This document shows positions 8,413 to 17,348 of a stretch of DNA of 64,000 bases, piece after piece (the stretch's first letter is position 1; each line of letters opens with the position of its first letter). The DNA comes from Clostridioides difficile (lineage in GTDB: Bacteria; Bacillota; Clostridia; Peptostreptococcales; Peptostreptococcaceae), in contig CP103804.1 of NCBI GenBank assembly GCA_024919175.1, positions 3,720,001-3,784,000 of the forward strand. Direction: 5' to 3'. A model generated the notes under the pieces. It was not told the origin of the DNA. It made no database searches and was given only the letters and a program-made list of their open reading frames with translations. The translations under genes and the position numbers were made by a program.

Positions 8413-8673
8413 ATGGGCGAAAATTATAAATTTTTTAATCACAAAGATTGTGAGTTTTTCCCTTGTCATAAAACTAATAAGCCAGAAGAATTTAACTGTT
8501 TATTTTGCTACTGTCCTTTATATGCTTTAGGAGAAAACTGTGGTGGAAACTTTAAATACACAGATAAAGGCATTAAAGATTGCAGCAGTTGTATGCTACC
8601 TCATAAAAAAGATAATTATAATTATATTATGGGAAAATTTAAAGATTTAGTTAAAATCACTAGCAAAAAATAA
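8413..8673 (+). CDS. Cysteine-rich small-domain protein (putative metal-binding)
   Basis: An 86-residue cytosolic protein with eight cysteines, arranged as DCEFFPCH, FNCLFCYCPLY, ENCGG and DCSSCMLPH, plus histidines. This matches the Cys-rich small domain family (Pfam PF04071 as I recall it), some members of which are fused to or sit beside cobalamin genes. The spacing suggests binding of zinc or an Fe-S cluster; this is inference. The start follows TTAGGAGGAAAAG. The gene stands alone with its own terminator, divergent from hflX. Confidence 0.8.
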   Translation: MGENYKFFNHKDCEFFPCHKTNKPEEFNCLFCYCPLYALGENCGGNFKYTDKGIKDCSSCMLPHKKDNYNYIMGKFKDLVKITSKK

Positions 8674-8684
8674 TTTTTCATTGA

Positions 8685-8748
8685 AAATAGCTATGCATAG
8701 ATATTTATTGACTACTTTTAGTCTAAATAATATGGCATAGCTATTTTT
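8685..8748 (+). terminator. Intrinsic terminator after the Cys-rich gene
   Basis: AAATAGCTATGC pairs with GCATAGCTATTTTT across a loop of about 38 bases. The T run is on the plus strand. Confidence 0.65.
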
Positions 8749-8775
8749 ATTGTATTATTTTTAATTTATATAATT

Positions 8776-9414
8776 CTACCTTAATATCTTCCTACGTTGA
8801 AATAATTTATACATTACAAAAATCAATATACTTGCTGCTAAAATCAATGCTAAAATCATCATTCCAGCATGAAAGAAAAATTCTTCTGGAAGCATGTTTA
8901 TAACTGGGTCTAAATCGGGATTAAATATCCAATAATCATTTCTAAATAATAATTTATGAAAAATAATAAATGATTTTTCAAAATTCAACAAAATAGGAAG
9001 TGCCAATACTACTGGCATAATTATCAAAGTCATTGATGTAGTTTTTAGTAGTTTTATATTTTTATTTTTTATACTTAATATAATTCCCACCAAAGAAATT
9101 ATCATTAATAACTGAGATATTTTATTGATATTTTGAAATATGTTTCTCACTTCTTCAAAATGTATTTTCCCCTCTGGAGAAGATTTTAATGTTGGTAACT
9201 TAAACTCAGATACATCCTTGCTTAGGTTGTAATCTATTAAGTAATCATAATTTAATTTTATATTATCTTTAGATAAACCAGATAACTCTGATATGTTTAA
9301 ATAATCAATATCAAAATAATAAAGTTGCTTAAATCCAACAGTAAAATTAATAACACTTACTATTATAACCAAACTTATACACACTGAAAAAATTATATTT
9401 AGAAACTTTTTCAT
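8776..9414 (-). CDS. DUF1461 (TIGR01906) family integral membrane protein
   Basis: A 212-residue membrane protein with an N-terminal transmembrane segment, an extracytoplasmic loop of about 80 residues, and three further segments (about 95-112, 122-145, 178-203). The family fingerprint is clear: NYDYLIDYNL in the loop and the FHKLLFRNDYWIF / DLDPVINMLPEEFF stretch before the last helix. This identifies DUF1461/TIGR01906. No function is established for the family. It is 28 bases downstream of the ABC-F gene on the same strand, so co-transcription is likely. Confidence 0.82.
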   Translation of the reverse strand: MKKFLNIIFSVCISLVIIVSVINFTVGFKQLYYFDIDYLNISELSGLSKDNIKLNYDYLIDYNLSKDVSEFKLPTLKSSPEGKIHFEEVRNIFQNINKISQLLMIISLVGIILSIKNKNIKLLKTTSMTLIIMPVVLALPILLNFEKSFIIFHKLLFRNDYWIFNPDLDPVINMLPEEFFFHAGMMILALILAASILIFVMYKLFQRRKILR

Positions 9415-9442
9415 GAAATCCCCCCAGTAACAAATTAATTGC

Positions 9443-10993
9443 CTAAACGATTTTAGTAGTGAAATCTTCTATATTCCATACATCATCGACAATTTCTGAA
9501 TAGAATTCTGGCTCATGGCATACTAAAAGAACTGTACCTTTAAATTCTTTTATAGCTTTCTTTAATTCGTCTTTTGCATCTACATCTAAGTGGTTTGTAG
9601 GCTCGTCTAGTACTAAGAAATTTATATTTTTTAGCATAACTTTACAAAGTCTAACCTTAGCAGCTTCTCCTCCACTTAATACTCTCATTTGACTAGTTAT
9701 ATGTTCATTAGTAAGTCCACATTTTGCAAGGACTTGTCTAACTTCAAAATTTGTAAGACCAGGGAATTCACTCCAAACTTCATCCATAGGTGTATTGTTA
9801 TTTTCTTTTGAACTCTCTTGTTCAAAATATCCAACTTCTAAATAATCTCCCAATCTGACATTTCCACCAAATGGTTTTATTATTCCAAGTAATGTCTTTA
9901 ATAGTGTAGATTTCCCAATACCATTCATCCCTTTTAAAGCAATCTTCTTTCCTCTTTCTAGTTGGAAGTTAAGTGGCTTTGTTAATGCTTCATCATATCC
10001 TAAAACTAAGTCTTCTGTTTCAAAAATTATTTTACTTGCTGCTCTGGCATCTTTAAAAGAAAAAGTAGGTTTTATCTTTTCCTTTGGTCTTTCTAGTATT
10101 TCCATCTTGTCTAGTTGTTTTTGTCTACTATTAGCCATTCCTCTTGTTGCAACTCTAGCTTTATTTCTGGCTACAAAATCTTCTAATCTCTTTCTTTCTT
10201 CAACTTGTTTATCATAAGCTTGCTCTTCTTGACGCTTCTTTATATCGTTGAGTCTTACAAATTCATCATAGTTACCTTTATATCTATTTAACTCACCATT
10301 TTCCATATGATATATTACATTACAAGTATTATTTATAAAGTCAATATCATGTGATACTAGAACAAAACTGTTTTCATATTCTTGAAGATATCTAGTAAGC
10401 CATGTTATATGTTCCTCATCTAAATAGTTTGTAGGCTCATCTAGAATAAGAATAGTTGGATTTTCAAGTAAAAGTTTAGTAAGAAGTACTTTTGTTCTTT
10501 GACCTCCACTTAAATCAGTTACATCCTTATCAAGACCAATTTCTCCAAGACCAAGACCATTTGCAACTTCTTGTATCTTTGCATCTATCATATAAAAACC
10601 ACTATTTTCAAGTATAGTTTGTATTTCTGCTGTTTCTTCAAGAAGCTTACTCATCTCATCATCGCTAGCTTCTCCCATCTTGTCGTACATAGCAATCATT
10701 TCTTGCTCTAAATCAAACATATGCTTAAAAGCTTCTCTAAGCACTTCTCTTATACTTTTACCTTTACTTAATACTGTATGTTGGTCTAAGTAACCTACTG
10801 TAGCTCTTGAAGACCATTTTATATTTCCAGCATCAGGCATAAGCTTTTTCGTTATTATATTTAAAAAACTCGATTTTCCTTCTCCATTAGCGCCAACTAG
10901 TGCAATATGTTCACCTTTTCTAAGTCTAAAGGATACATTCTCTAATATTGTTCTTGCACCAAATCCGTGACTTACATTTTCTACTACTAGCAT
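9443..10993 (-). CDS. ABC-F family ATP-binding protein
   Basis: A 516-residue soluble protein with two ABC ATPase domains and no membrane segments, the ABC-F layout. Walker A motifs are GANGEGKSS and GMNGIGKST. Signature/Walker B pairs are LSGGQRTKV with LDEPTNYLD, and LSGGEAAKV with LDEPTNHLD. A charged, helical linker (about residues 235-310) separates them. ABC-F proteins act on ribosomes; some protect against antibiotics and others are housekeeping translation factors. Close similarity to the YkpA/YbiT-like group suggests housekeeping, but I cannot exclude a resistance role. The start at 10993 follows GAGAGGTGTTAAA; the longer frame lacks a ribosome site. Confidence 0.9.
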   Translation of the reverse strand: MLVVENVSHGFGARTILENVSFRLRKGEHIALVGANGEGKSSFLNIITKKLMPDAGNIKWSSRATVGYLDQHTVLSKGKSIREVLREAFKHMFDLEQEMIAMYDKMGEASDDEMSKLLEETAEIQTILENSGFYMIDAKIQEVANGLGLGEIGLDKDVTDLSGGQRTKVLLTKLLLENPTILILDEPTNYLDEEHITWLTRYLQEYENSFVLVSHDIDFINNTCNVIYHMENGELNRYKGNYDEFVRLNDIKKRQEEQAYDKQVEERKRLEDFVARNKARVATRGMANSRQKQLDKMEILERPKEKIKPTFSFKDARAASKIIFETEDLVLGYDEALTKPLNFQLERGKKIALKGMNGIGKSTLLKTLLGIIKPFGGNVRLGDYLEVGYFEQESSKENNNTPMDEVWSEFPGLTNFEVRQVLAKCGLTNEHITSQMRVLSGGEAAKVRLCKVMLKNINFLVLDEPTNHLDVDAKDELKKAIKEFKGTVLLVCHEPEFYSEIVDDVWNIEDFTTKIV

Positions 10994-11136
10994 TTTAACA
11001 CCTCTCAAAAAAATTTTACACATTCTATACTATAATATATTCTTTTGAAACTTAAATCAAGTATTACCAATATTTTTAGTTATATTTACAATAATTTAAC
11101 TGAGAATAAACTTTATCACTGTATTATGTAAAATAA

Positions 11137-11190
11137 AAAATAGAGATAAAAATTAGGAAAACAATACCAAACTAATTTTTTCTCTATTTA
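11137..11190 (-). terminator. Intrinsic terminator after the amidase gene
   Basis: AAATAGAGA pairs with TCTCTATTT around an inner AATTAG/CTAATT stem, just past the amidase stop codon. T runs flank both sides, so it may also act on the opposite strand. Confidence 0.65.
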
Positions 11191-11194
11191 CATT

Positions 11195-12079
11195 TTATTT
11201 AAAATATTCATCTAATCCATCTGCTACACATTGCATCATTTTTCTTTGATATTCTGGATTTGACATCATTTGGTCCTCATTATAGTTGCTCATAAATCCC
11301 ATCTCTACTAATACAGCGGGCACTTTTGACCAGTTAAATCCAGTTAAATCTCCTCTTTGAACAATTCCATTTATCTGTATACCAGCTTGTTCCATATTTG
11401 TTTTGATAAATTCTGCACATCTATTACTATCTTCATAGATAGGAGCTGTATATTTTCCATCCTTCTCAGGAACTAATATAGATGCACCAGTTTTTGAAGA
11501 ATTATTTAAGCTATCTGCATGTATTCTTACAACCATATCTGCTTTTTTCTCATTAGCAAGTATCGCTCTTTCTGAGTTACTTATATTTACATCATGTGTT
11601 TCTCTAGTCATTATTACATTGTAACCTTTAGATTCCAATATATTTTTTAAAACTACAGATGCTTCAAGATTTAAAACATACTCTGCTTTCTTTGTAGCTA
11701 TACCTTCTGTTCCTGAAGATACTCTTGCTTTTTGAGATGAAGAACCTGGAGCTACTGGTTCCAAATTACTATCTCCTTTTCCCTGATGTCCTGGGTCTAT
11801 ACAAATTAAAAACTTTTTATTTTTTTGAGTTTCTGCTTTACTATCTGATTTATTATCCTCTGACTTATTATCATTTTTGCTTTTTGAATTTGATTTATTT
11901 TCATCTTTATCTTTTATATTTTTATTTGAGTCTTTATCTTTATCTGTTTTTTCATTTTTAGTAGTACCTGAATTAATTAAATTTGTTGTCTTGTAAAAAT
12001 TGGTAACTGGATTTGATGTTCCTATAATTATAATTCCCATGGCAATTATACAAGTAACTAACAATCTATATTTTTTCAT
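11195..12079 (-). CDS. N-acetylmuramoyl-L-alanine amidase (Amidase_3), membrane-anchored
   Basis: A 294-residue exported peptidoglycan amidase. An N-terminal signal or anchor helix (residues 5-24) is followed by a low-complexity Lys/Asp/Asn/Ser linker (about 40-90). The zinc-dependent Amidase_3 domain comes next. Expected metal and catalytic positions are visible: the His of DPGHQGKGD, a Glu in KKAEYVLNLEAS, the His of RIHADSLNNS, and the Glu of VLVEMGFMSN near the C-terminus. It cleaves the MurNAc-L-alanine bond. Its genomic neighbours (SpoIVB-type protease, YunB, PBP) are envelope and sporulation genes. No cell-wall-binding repeat is present, so the anchor or linker positions it. The start follows GAAAGGAGCAAAAG. 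Confidence 0.9.
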   Translation of the reverse strand: MKKYRLLVTCIIAMGIIIIGTSNPVTNFYKTTNLINSGTTKNEKTDKDKDSNKNIKDKDENKSNSKSKNDNKSEDNKSDSKAETQKNKKFLICIDPGHQGKGDSNLEPVAPGSSSQKARVSSGTEGIATKKAEYVLNLEASVVLKNILESKGYNVIMTRETHDVNISNSERAILANEKKADMVVRIHADSLNNSSKTGASILVPEKDGKYTAPIYEDSNRCAEFIKTNMEQAGIQINGIVQRGDLTGFNWSKVPAVLVEMGFMSNYNEDQMMSNPEYQRKMMQCVADGLDEYFK

Positions 12080-12200
12080 CTTTTGCTCCTTTCAATGATA
12101 TACAGCTATTATTTAATTTAAATTTATATGAATATGTATCTATTTTATCATATACCTTGTTTATTTTATTTATTTTTATGAAAACTAAGGTGTTATTGCG

Positions 12201-12244
12201 TCAGTTTTCCAAGCATCAAAAACTGATTCTTGAGCAACATAATA
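12201..12244 (+). promoter_or_regulatory. Possible forespore-type promoter and dyad upstream of the SpoIVB-type gene
   Basis: A dyad TCAGTTTT-N10-AAAACTGA spans 12201-12226. Within and after it lie GCATC (12213-12217) and CATAATA (12238-12244). They resemble the -35 and -10 of forespore sigma factors (SigF/SigG: GNATA and CATANTA), but the spacing is a few bases long. The start codon follows about 60 bases later. Sporulation control is expected for the gene; the exact promoter is tentative. Confidence 0.35.
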
Positions 12245-12306
12245 TTGAAGCAGCAAGAAAATTTCAATTTTATTATTAAAACATTTTAATAAGAAAGAGG
12301 TGTTCT

Positions 12307-13314
12307 ATGCAATTTAAAAATTTTTATTTTAAAGATAAAGCTTTAAATAAAAGAAGTAACTTAGCTAAGTCTAAATTTACAATTGTTTTAACATTTTTAT
12401 TTTTATTATATTTTTTCTCAAATAATTTAATTTATGCACAAAATTTACAAAAAAGTGAACCTGAATATTTAATACCTATAGGAAATGTTCTTCAGATTGA
12501 TGCAGAACTAAAAAATATCATTGTTAGAAGTCCTGGTGAGGCATCTCCATTTAGATTAGGTGATGCTATAATTAAAGTAAATAATGTAGAAGTTGATGGA
12601 TATAGTGATTTTACTAATACACTAAATGCTTTACCTGAAGAAAAACCAGTATCTATTTTATTAAATAGAAATGGTCAACTCTTAACAATGAAAACAACTA
12701 AACACATATTAGAAAAAATTAGTTTTAACAACTTGCTTTCTGGATTTGCTACCTTAACTTATATTAATCCAGAAACATCAGAATTTGGTGCTGTAGGTCA
12801 TCCAATAAGTGTTGGTAGTTCAAGAAAAATACCTATAAAATCAGGTTCAATTTCTACAACTAAACACCTTGATATAGAAAAATCTTACCGAGGTAGTGTT
12901 GGATGTATAAATGCAAAAAGAGAAAATATTATTGGTAGTTTTACAGAAAATACTGATTTTGGAATAAGAGGTAAAATTAATAATTTTGATATTTCTAGTT
13001 TAAAAAAATATAAAGTAGCTTCATTAGATGAAGTTAAATTAGGAAAAGCTCAAATAATTTTACAAAATAACTCTAATGAATGTAAAAAATATAATATTGA
13101 AATTATAGATATAGAAAACCAAAACCATCCTGAGAGTAAAAGTTTTAAAATTAAAATCACTGACAAAAACCTTTTAGCTCAAACTGGTGGTATTGTGCAA
13201 GGAATGAGTGGTACTCCAATAGTACAAGATGATAAAATAATAGGAGCAGTCTCTCATGCCATTGAAAATGACCCGGCTGTTGGTTATGGTGTATTTATTA
13301 AATGGATGCTATAG
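12307..13314 (+). CDS. spoIVB2: SpoIVB-type sporulation serine protease (S55, with PDZ domain)
   Basis: A 335-residue exported serine protease of family S55. There is an N-terminal membrane/signal segment (about 24-44), a PDZ-like domain (about 58-130; SPFRLGDAIIKVNNVEV) and the protease domain. The catalytic triad is visible: His165 in GAVGHPI, Asp286 in IKITDKNLL, and Ser301 in QGMSGTPI. The Asp-Ser spacing of 15 matches Bacillus SpoIVB. In Bacillus SpoIVB acts in the intermembrane space to trigger SpoIVFB and sigma-K. C. difficile lacks that checkpoint in its usual form, and its second SpoIVB (SpoIVB2) has been linked to sporulation and small acid-soluble proteins. I assign that name from gene context. 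The gene is divergent from the amidase and convergent with yunB. Confidence 0.88.
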   Translation: MQFKNFYFKDKALNKRSNLAKSKFTIVLTFLFLLYFFSNNLIYAQNLQKSEPEYLIPIGNVLQIDAELKNIIVRSPGEASPFRLGDAIIKVNNVEVDGYSDFTNTLNALPEEKPVSILLNRNGQLLTMKTTKHILEKISFNNLLSGFATLTYINPETSEFGAVGHPISVGSSRKIPIKSGSISTTKHLDIEKSYRGSVGCINAKRENIIGSFTENTDFGIRGKINNFDISSLKKYKVASLDEVKLGKAQIILQNNSNECKKYNIEIIDIENQNHPESKSFKIKITDKNLLAQTGGIVQGMSGTPIVQDDKIIGAVSHAIENDPAVGYGVFIKWML

Positions 13315-13371
13315 ATAATAAATATTATAAGTAATTTATAAACTCTAAAACATCATTAAATAAAGGTCAAT

Positions 13372-13422
13372 AATATATTTGGTCTGAAGATATATTCATT
13401 CACTCTACAGACCAAATATATT
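13372..13422. terminator. Bidirectional terminator between the SpoIVB-type gene and yunB
   Basis: A 15-bp perfect stem, AATATATTTGGTCTG with CAGACCAAATATATT, lies between convergent genes, with AT-rich tails on both sides. Confidence 0.7.
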
Positions 13423-13573
13423 AAATATTTTACATACTTTAAAACACAAATTTTTATTACTATTATATTAACTTTTATTACAACTATTTTAATTACTATT
13501 TAATACTTATTATTTACAAAATTTTTATTTATAAACTATTATTTCAAATTTATCAAAAATAAATGTAACTATA

Positions 13574-14272
13574 TTACTTGTTAGCATTTTTTCCAGTGTT
13601 AGGTAAAACATTACCAAGGTTCTTTTCAGGTATATTTACATAACTTTCTGGAACATCACCTACTATTATAGTCTCACAGATAGGAATCTGAGCTTTAATT
13701 TGTTTTGTTGAAGTTATAAGTGGGATTACAACTTTTACTTGTGTTTGAGCTTCTAAATATATTCTATGTCTTGTTTGATTTATACCTGAAGACTCAAATT
13801 CTGTTTTAAAGTTTACTGATACTGTTCCTATAGGTTCAATAGATACTTCAAGTTTAGGACCGTATTTAGCTAATATAGGACTTCCTAATGCGGTTCCTAT
13901 AGGTATGTAAGAATCTGCTGTTTTACCTTTTTTTAATTCATCTTGTATTTCTAAAGCTATTGCAGATGCAATCTCATTCATCATAATAGTATTTGCTTGT
14001 ATCATGGTTATTTTTCCATTATTATCAAGCTGTATATCCATTAAATCTTCATAATTTATTTTTCCTTCTACCATTTCAGCAACAGCTTTATTTATAGACC
14101 TATTTGCCAATTCAAGAGCTTTTGTTTCTGCTAAAACTGTAATTGTTGGTCTTAAACTTTTATCTATATATATAAAACTGCCTATAAATACAGACAAGAA
14201 AAGAATTAACAAGAAAATAGCTACAATTTTTCTAAATTCATTTTTCTTTTTTCTATCTACTATTCTATTCAA
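13574..14272 (-). CDS. yunB: Sporulation protein YunB
   Basis: A 232-residue protein with one N-terminal membrane helix (about 15-36) and an extracytoplasmic domain. The YunB family pattern is clear: SLRPTITVLAETKALELANRSINKAV, then DNNGKITMIQANTIMMN, then PIGTALGSPILAKYGP and the C-terminal VPLITSTKQIKAQIPICETIIVGDVP. In Bacillus yunB is a sigma-E gene needed for sporulation; the molecular role is unknown. The start is a TTG at 14272 behind AGGAGGCGATAATT. It is divergent from the PBP gene and convergent with the SpoIVB-type gene. Confidence 0.93.
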   Translation of the reverse strand: MNRIVDRKKKNEFRKIVAIFLLILFLSVFIGSFIYIDKSLRPTITVLAETKALELANRSINKAVAEMVEGKINYEDLMDIQLDNNGKITMIQANTIMMNEIASAIALEIQDELKKGKTADSYIPIGTALGSPILAKYGPKLEVSIEPIGTVSVNFKTEFESSGINQTRHRIYLEAQTQVKVVIPLITSTKQIKAQIPICETIIVGDVPESYVNIPEKNLGNVLPNTGKNANK

Positions 14273-14486
14273 AATTATCGCCTCCTATTTATTTATATGT
14301 AACTTTGGCATAATTTTTATAATATTTGTCAAAAATAAATAAATAAAAATATAGACTTATTAATACATTTTGTTTATACATATCTACAATGTACAGAATA
14401 TTATAGCAAATTCATTTTTTCTATTAATTACAAAATTACTCCTATTTGTGTTATAATATTGCATTAAGTAAGGAGGTTAAAATCTT

Positions 14487-17162
14487 ATGAATAACGATAA
14501 TGATAAAAATGGAAATAAAATAAGAAGAAAAAAGGTTAGCTCATCTAGTAGCTCAAATAAACCAGTTAATAGAAATTCAGCTAACAAAACTCATTCAACT
14601 AAAAGCAAGAAGAAATCTAAAAAAAGCGATAAATTTAAAAAACTAAGAGTATTTGGTATTGTATTTTTAGTTTTATTAGTTGTTGGTGCAGCAGGTACTG
14701 CTGGATTAGTATTTGCATCATTAAGAGATGTCTCTCCAGTTACAGAAGCTGTTTTAGACAAGCAGACTAACCAAACAACTACAATTAAATACGCTAATGG
14801 AAAAACATTATCTACTGCTCCAAGTGTAAATAAAAAGACACCCGTTCCATTAGATAAAATTTCAACTCATCTTCAGCATGCAGTAGTTGCAATAGAAGAT
14901 GAACGTTTTTATGAACACAAGGGTGTTGACATTAGAGGTTTATTTAGATCAGTATTAAAAACTCTTACAGGTACCAAACAAGGTGGTAGTACTATTCCTA
15001 TGCAGGTATCTAAGATGTTGTTAACTACTGAGCAACAAACTATACCTCGTAAAATAAAAGATCTTTATTATGCATATGAGATGAGTAAGACAGTAAGTAA
15101 AGACAAAATATTAGAAACTTATTTAAATAACTTCTTCGTTGGAAAAGGTCTTGCAGGAGCTGAGGCTGGTGCACGTGGTTATTTTGATAAGTCTGCAGCT
15201 GACCTTACTATAGCTGAGTCAGCACTTCTTGCTGGTTCAACTAAAAATCCATCTAGGTTCTCAGCTTACAAAACTTCTAAATTAGATGGAAGTGAAACTA
15301 AGAGTGACTTAGAGAATAAATTATTGTTTTTTGTTAATACAACGGATGATGATTTAGATGACCCAAGTCAAGTAGACTTTGACATGATTGAAAAATTAAA
15401 GACTTGGGAACTTATATCTAGTGATACTTATAGACAGCTAAAGGCAGGTACATTAGTTGTCAGAAAAGCTATAAACAATCCTGAATCTAAGAAAAGACAA
15501 GAAATTGTTCTAAAGAAAATGTTAGAGTTAGGCTATATCAAACAAAAAGAATATGATGAGGCAATTAATGCTAAGATAGAAATAAAATTACCTAAATCAG
15601 CAGATAAAGTTTCTTCATCTGTAGAAGACCTTATTGAAAGTGAAGTTATAAATGCCCTAATGGAACAAGGTCATACAAATGATGAAGCTCAAAACTTATT
15701 CTACAATGGTGGTCTAATTGTAAATACAACTATAGACCCTAAAATGCAAGATGCTTTAGAGGAAGAATTTGATAAAAATAGCAATTTCCCAGGACATATG
15801 GTTGGACCTGATGGAGTTAGCCAGCCACAGGCCTCAATGGTAATTTTAGATTACAGAAATGGTGAAATAAGAGCATTAGCTGGAGGTCGAAACATAAGTG
15901 GCAGAAAAACTTTAAATCGTGCTACTAGCCCTCATCAGCCAGGTTCTTCTATAAAACCTTTAGCAATTTATACACCAGCCATTGATACTTTAAAGATTAC
16001 ACAATCAACTGCTCTAAATGATGTTAGAGGAGGATATAAATTTGAAGAAAATACTAAATGGAATCCGAGAACTACCACTAGTGGTCACGGTTCTATGAGT
16101 TTACGTAAAGCACTTGCTAAATCTTCAAACACAATAGCAGTTAAAACTGCTGAAATGCTTGGAGATTCTTACGATGAATGTATAGATATAATGATGGACT
16201 ACTTAAAGAACTTTGGTATAACAACTGTTAAAAATAGTCAAACAGGAGCAACTGATAGACAGTTCCCAGCATTAACACTTGGTGGTATGGCAAGTGGTAT
16301 TACTCCACTTCAGATGGCTGCTGCTTATGGTACATTGGCAAATCAAGGAGTTTATGTAGAACCATCTATTTTCACTACTATAACTACTTTTGATGGTCAA
16401 TTATTAGTCAAAAACGCCCCTGAGGAGCATAAGGTTGTAGACCCAGAAGTAGCTTATGTTGTTACAGATATGTTAGAAAGTGTAATTACTGAAGGTACAG
16501 GTGGTGTCGCATCACTTCCAAAAGGAATGCCTGTTGCAGGAAAAACAGGTACTACAAATAGCGCATATGATGCTTGGTTTGTTGGTTATACACCTTATTA
16601 TGTAGGAGCAACATACATTGGAGATGATGCTGGTAGAAAAGATGATGCTGGTAACACTATAAAACGTAGGGATGTTCCACATGGAAGTACCAGTACAGCA
16701 AAGCTTTGGCAAAAAATCATGTCAAAAATACATGCAAATTTAACAGTTACTGAATTTGAAGTTCCTAAAAATGTATATTTTACAAAGATTAACTTAGAAG
16801 ATGGAGGAAAGCAATCTTCTGGCTCTAAAGCAGCATTTATTGAAGGTACAGCTCCTTCTAGAGTAAGTTCTCAACCATCTCCTGAAGATACAAAGAAACC
16901 AGATAATAATCAGCCAGAAGAAGATGACAATAATAACACCAATAATCCAGGTAATAATGGTGGTGGCTCTACTCCTCCTGATAATGGCGGTAATAGTGGT
17001 GGTACTACTAACCCTCCTGATAATGGTGGTAACAGTGGTGGTACTACTAATCCTCCTGATAATGGTGGTAACAGTGGTGGCACTACTAATCCTCCTGATA
17101 ATGGTGGTAACAGTGGTGGTACTGTCACCCCTCCTGATGGTGGTGGTACTACAACACCTTAG
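14487..17162 (+). CDS. pbp1: Class A penicillin-binding protein (PBP1), bifunctional transglycosylase/transpeptidase
   Basis: An 891-residue membrane enzyme that polymerises and crosslinks peptidoglycan. A basic Ser/Lys-rich cytoplasmic tail (1-50) precedes a membrane helix (about 54-77). The GT51 domain carries the catalytic EDERFYEHKGVD at about 137-148 and GGSTIPMQ after it. The transpeptidase domain has PGSSIKPL (SxxK), AKSSNT (SxN) and AGKTGTTN (KTG). The C-terminus ends in four near-identical 13-residue repeats rich in Pro, Asp, Asn and Gly. The start follows TAAGGAGGTTAAAA. This is the main class A PBP of the species, reported essential in C. difficile. It is divergent from yunB and ends in a strong terminator. 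Confidence 0.95.
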   Translation: MNNDNDKNGNKIRRKKVSSSSSSNKPVNRNSANKTHSTKSKKKSKKSDKFKKLRVFGIVFLVLLVVGAAGTAGLVFASLRDVSPVTEAVLDKQTNQTTTIKYANGKTLSTAPSVNKKTPVPLDKISTHLQHAVVAIEDERFYEHKGVDIRGLFRSVLKTLTGTKQGGSTIPMQVSKMLLTTEQQTIPRKIKDLYYAYEMSKTVSKDKILETYLNNFFVGKGLAGAEAGARGYFDKSAADLTIAESALLAGSTKNPSRFSAYKTSKLDGSETKSDLENKLLFFVNTTDDDLDDPSQVDFDMIEKLKTWELISSDTYRQLKAGTLVVRKAINNPESKKRQEIVLKKMLELGYIKQKEYDEAINAKIEIKLPKSADKVSSSVEDLIESEVINALMEQGHTNDEAQNLFYNGGLIVNTTIDPKMQDALEEEFDKNSNFPGHMVGPDGVSQPQASMVILDYRNGEIRALAGGRNISGRKTLNRATSPHQPGSSIKPLAIYTPAIDTLKITQSTALNDVRGGYKFEENTKWNPRTTTSGHGSMSLRKALAKSSNTIAVKTAEMLGDSYDECIDIMMDYLKNFGITTVKNSQTGATDRQFPALTLGGMASGITPLQMAAAYGTLANQGVYVEPSIFTTITTFDGQLLVKNAPEEHKVVDPEVAYVVTDMLESVITEGTGGVASLPKGMPVAGKTGTTNSAYDAWFVGYTPYYVGATYIGDDAGRKDDAGNTIKRRDVPHGSTSTAKLWQKIMSKIHANLTVTEFEVPKNVYFTKINLEDGGKQSSGSKAAFIEGTAPSRVSSQPSPEDTKKPDNNQPEEDDNNNTNNPGNNGGGSTPPDNGGNSGGTTNPPDNGGNSGGTTNPPDNGGNSGGTTNPPDNGGNSGGTVTPPDGGGTTTP
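16974..17129 (+). repeat. 39-bp tandem repeat in the PBP1 C-terminal tail
   Basis: Four in-frame copies of a 39-bp unit encode PPDNGGNSGGTTN. Copies differ mainly at third positions (for example GGC/GGT, AAT/AAC), so the protein repeat is better kept than the DNA. The tail is extracytoplasmic and probably disordered. Confidence 0.9.
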
Positions 17163-17218
17163 TTTAATACAAGATTATACCTAAATACTAATAAACAATT
17201 AAATTTTAAACAAAAATA

Positions 17219-17273
17219 TAAGGAGTTGCCTCAAAGTGATTTTTAGAAATCATCAATGAGGCACTCCTTTTTT
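17219..17273 (+). terminator. Intrinsic terminator after PBP1
   Basis: A long near-continuous hairpin: AAGGAGTTGCCTCA pairs with TGAGGCACTCCTT, with an inner TGATTT/AAATCA stem, followed by six Ts. Confidence 0.85.
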
Positions 17274-17348
17274 AGTAATTATAATCAAGATGTGTATTTT
17301 TTAATAATATTTATGTATTACGAATTATACAAACTTTATATTTTTTGC

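Noticed and set aside
16910..17184. Open frames on both strands over the PBP1 repeat region
   Set aside because: They are produced by the Pro/Gly/Asn repeat DNA of PBP1, lack ribosome sites, and give low-complexity products.
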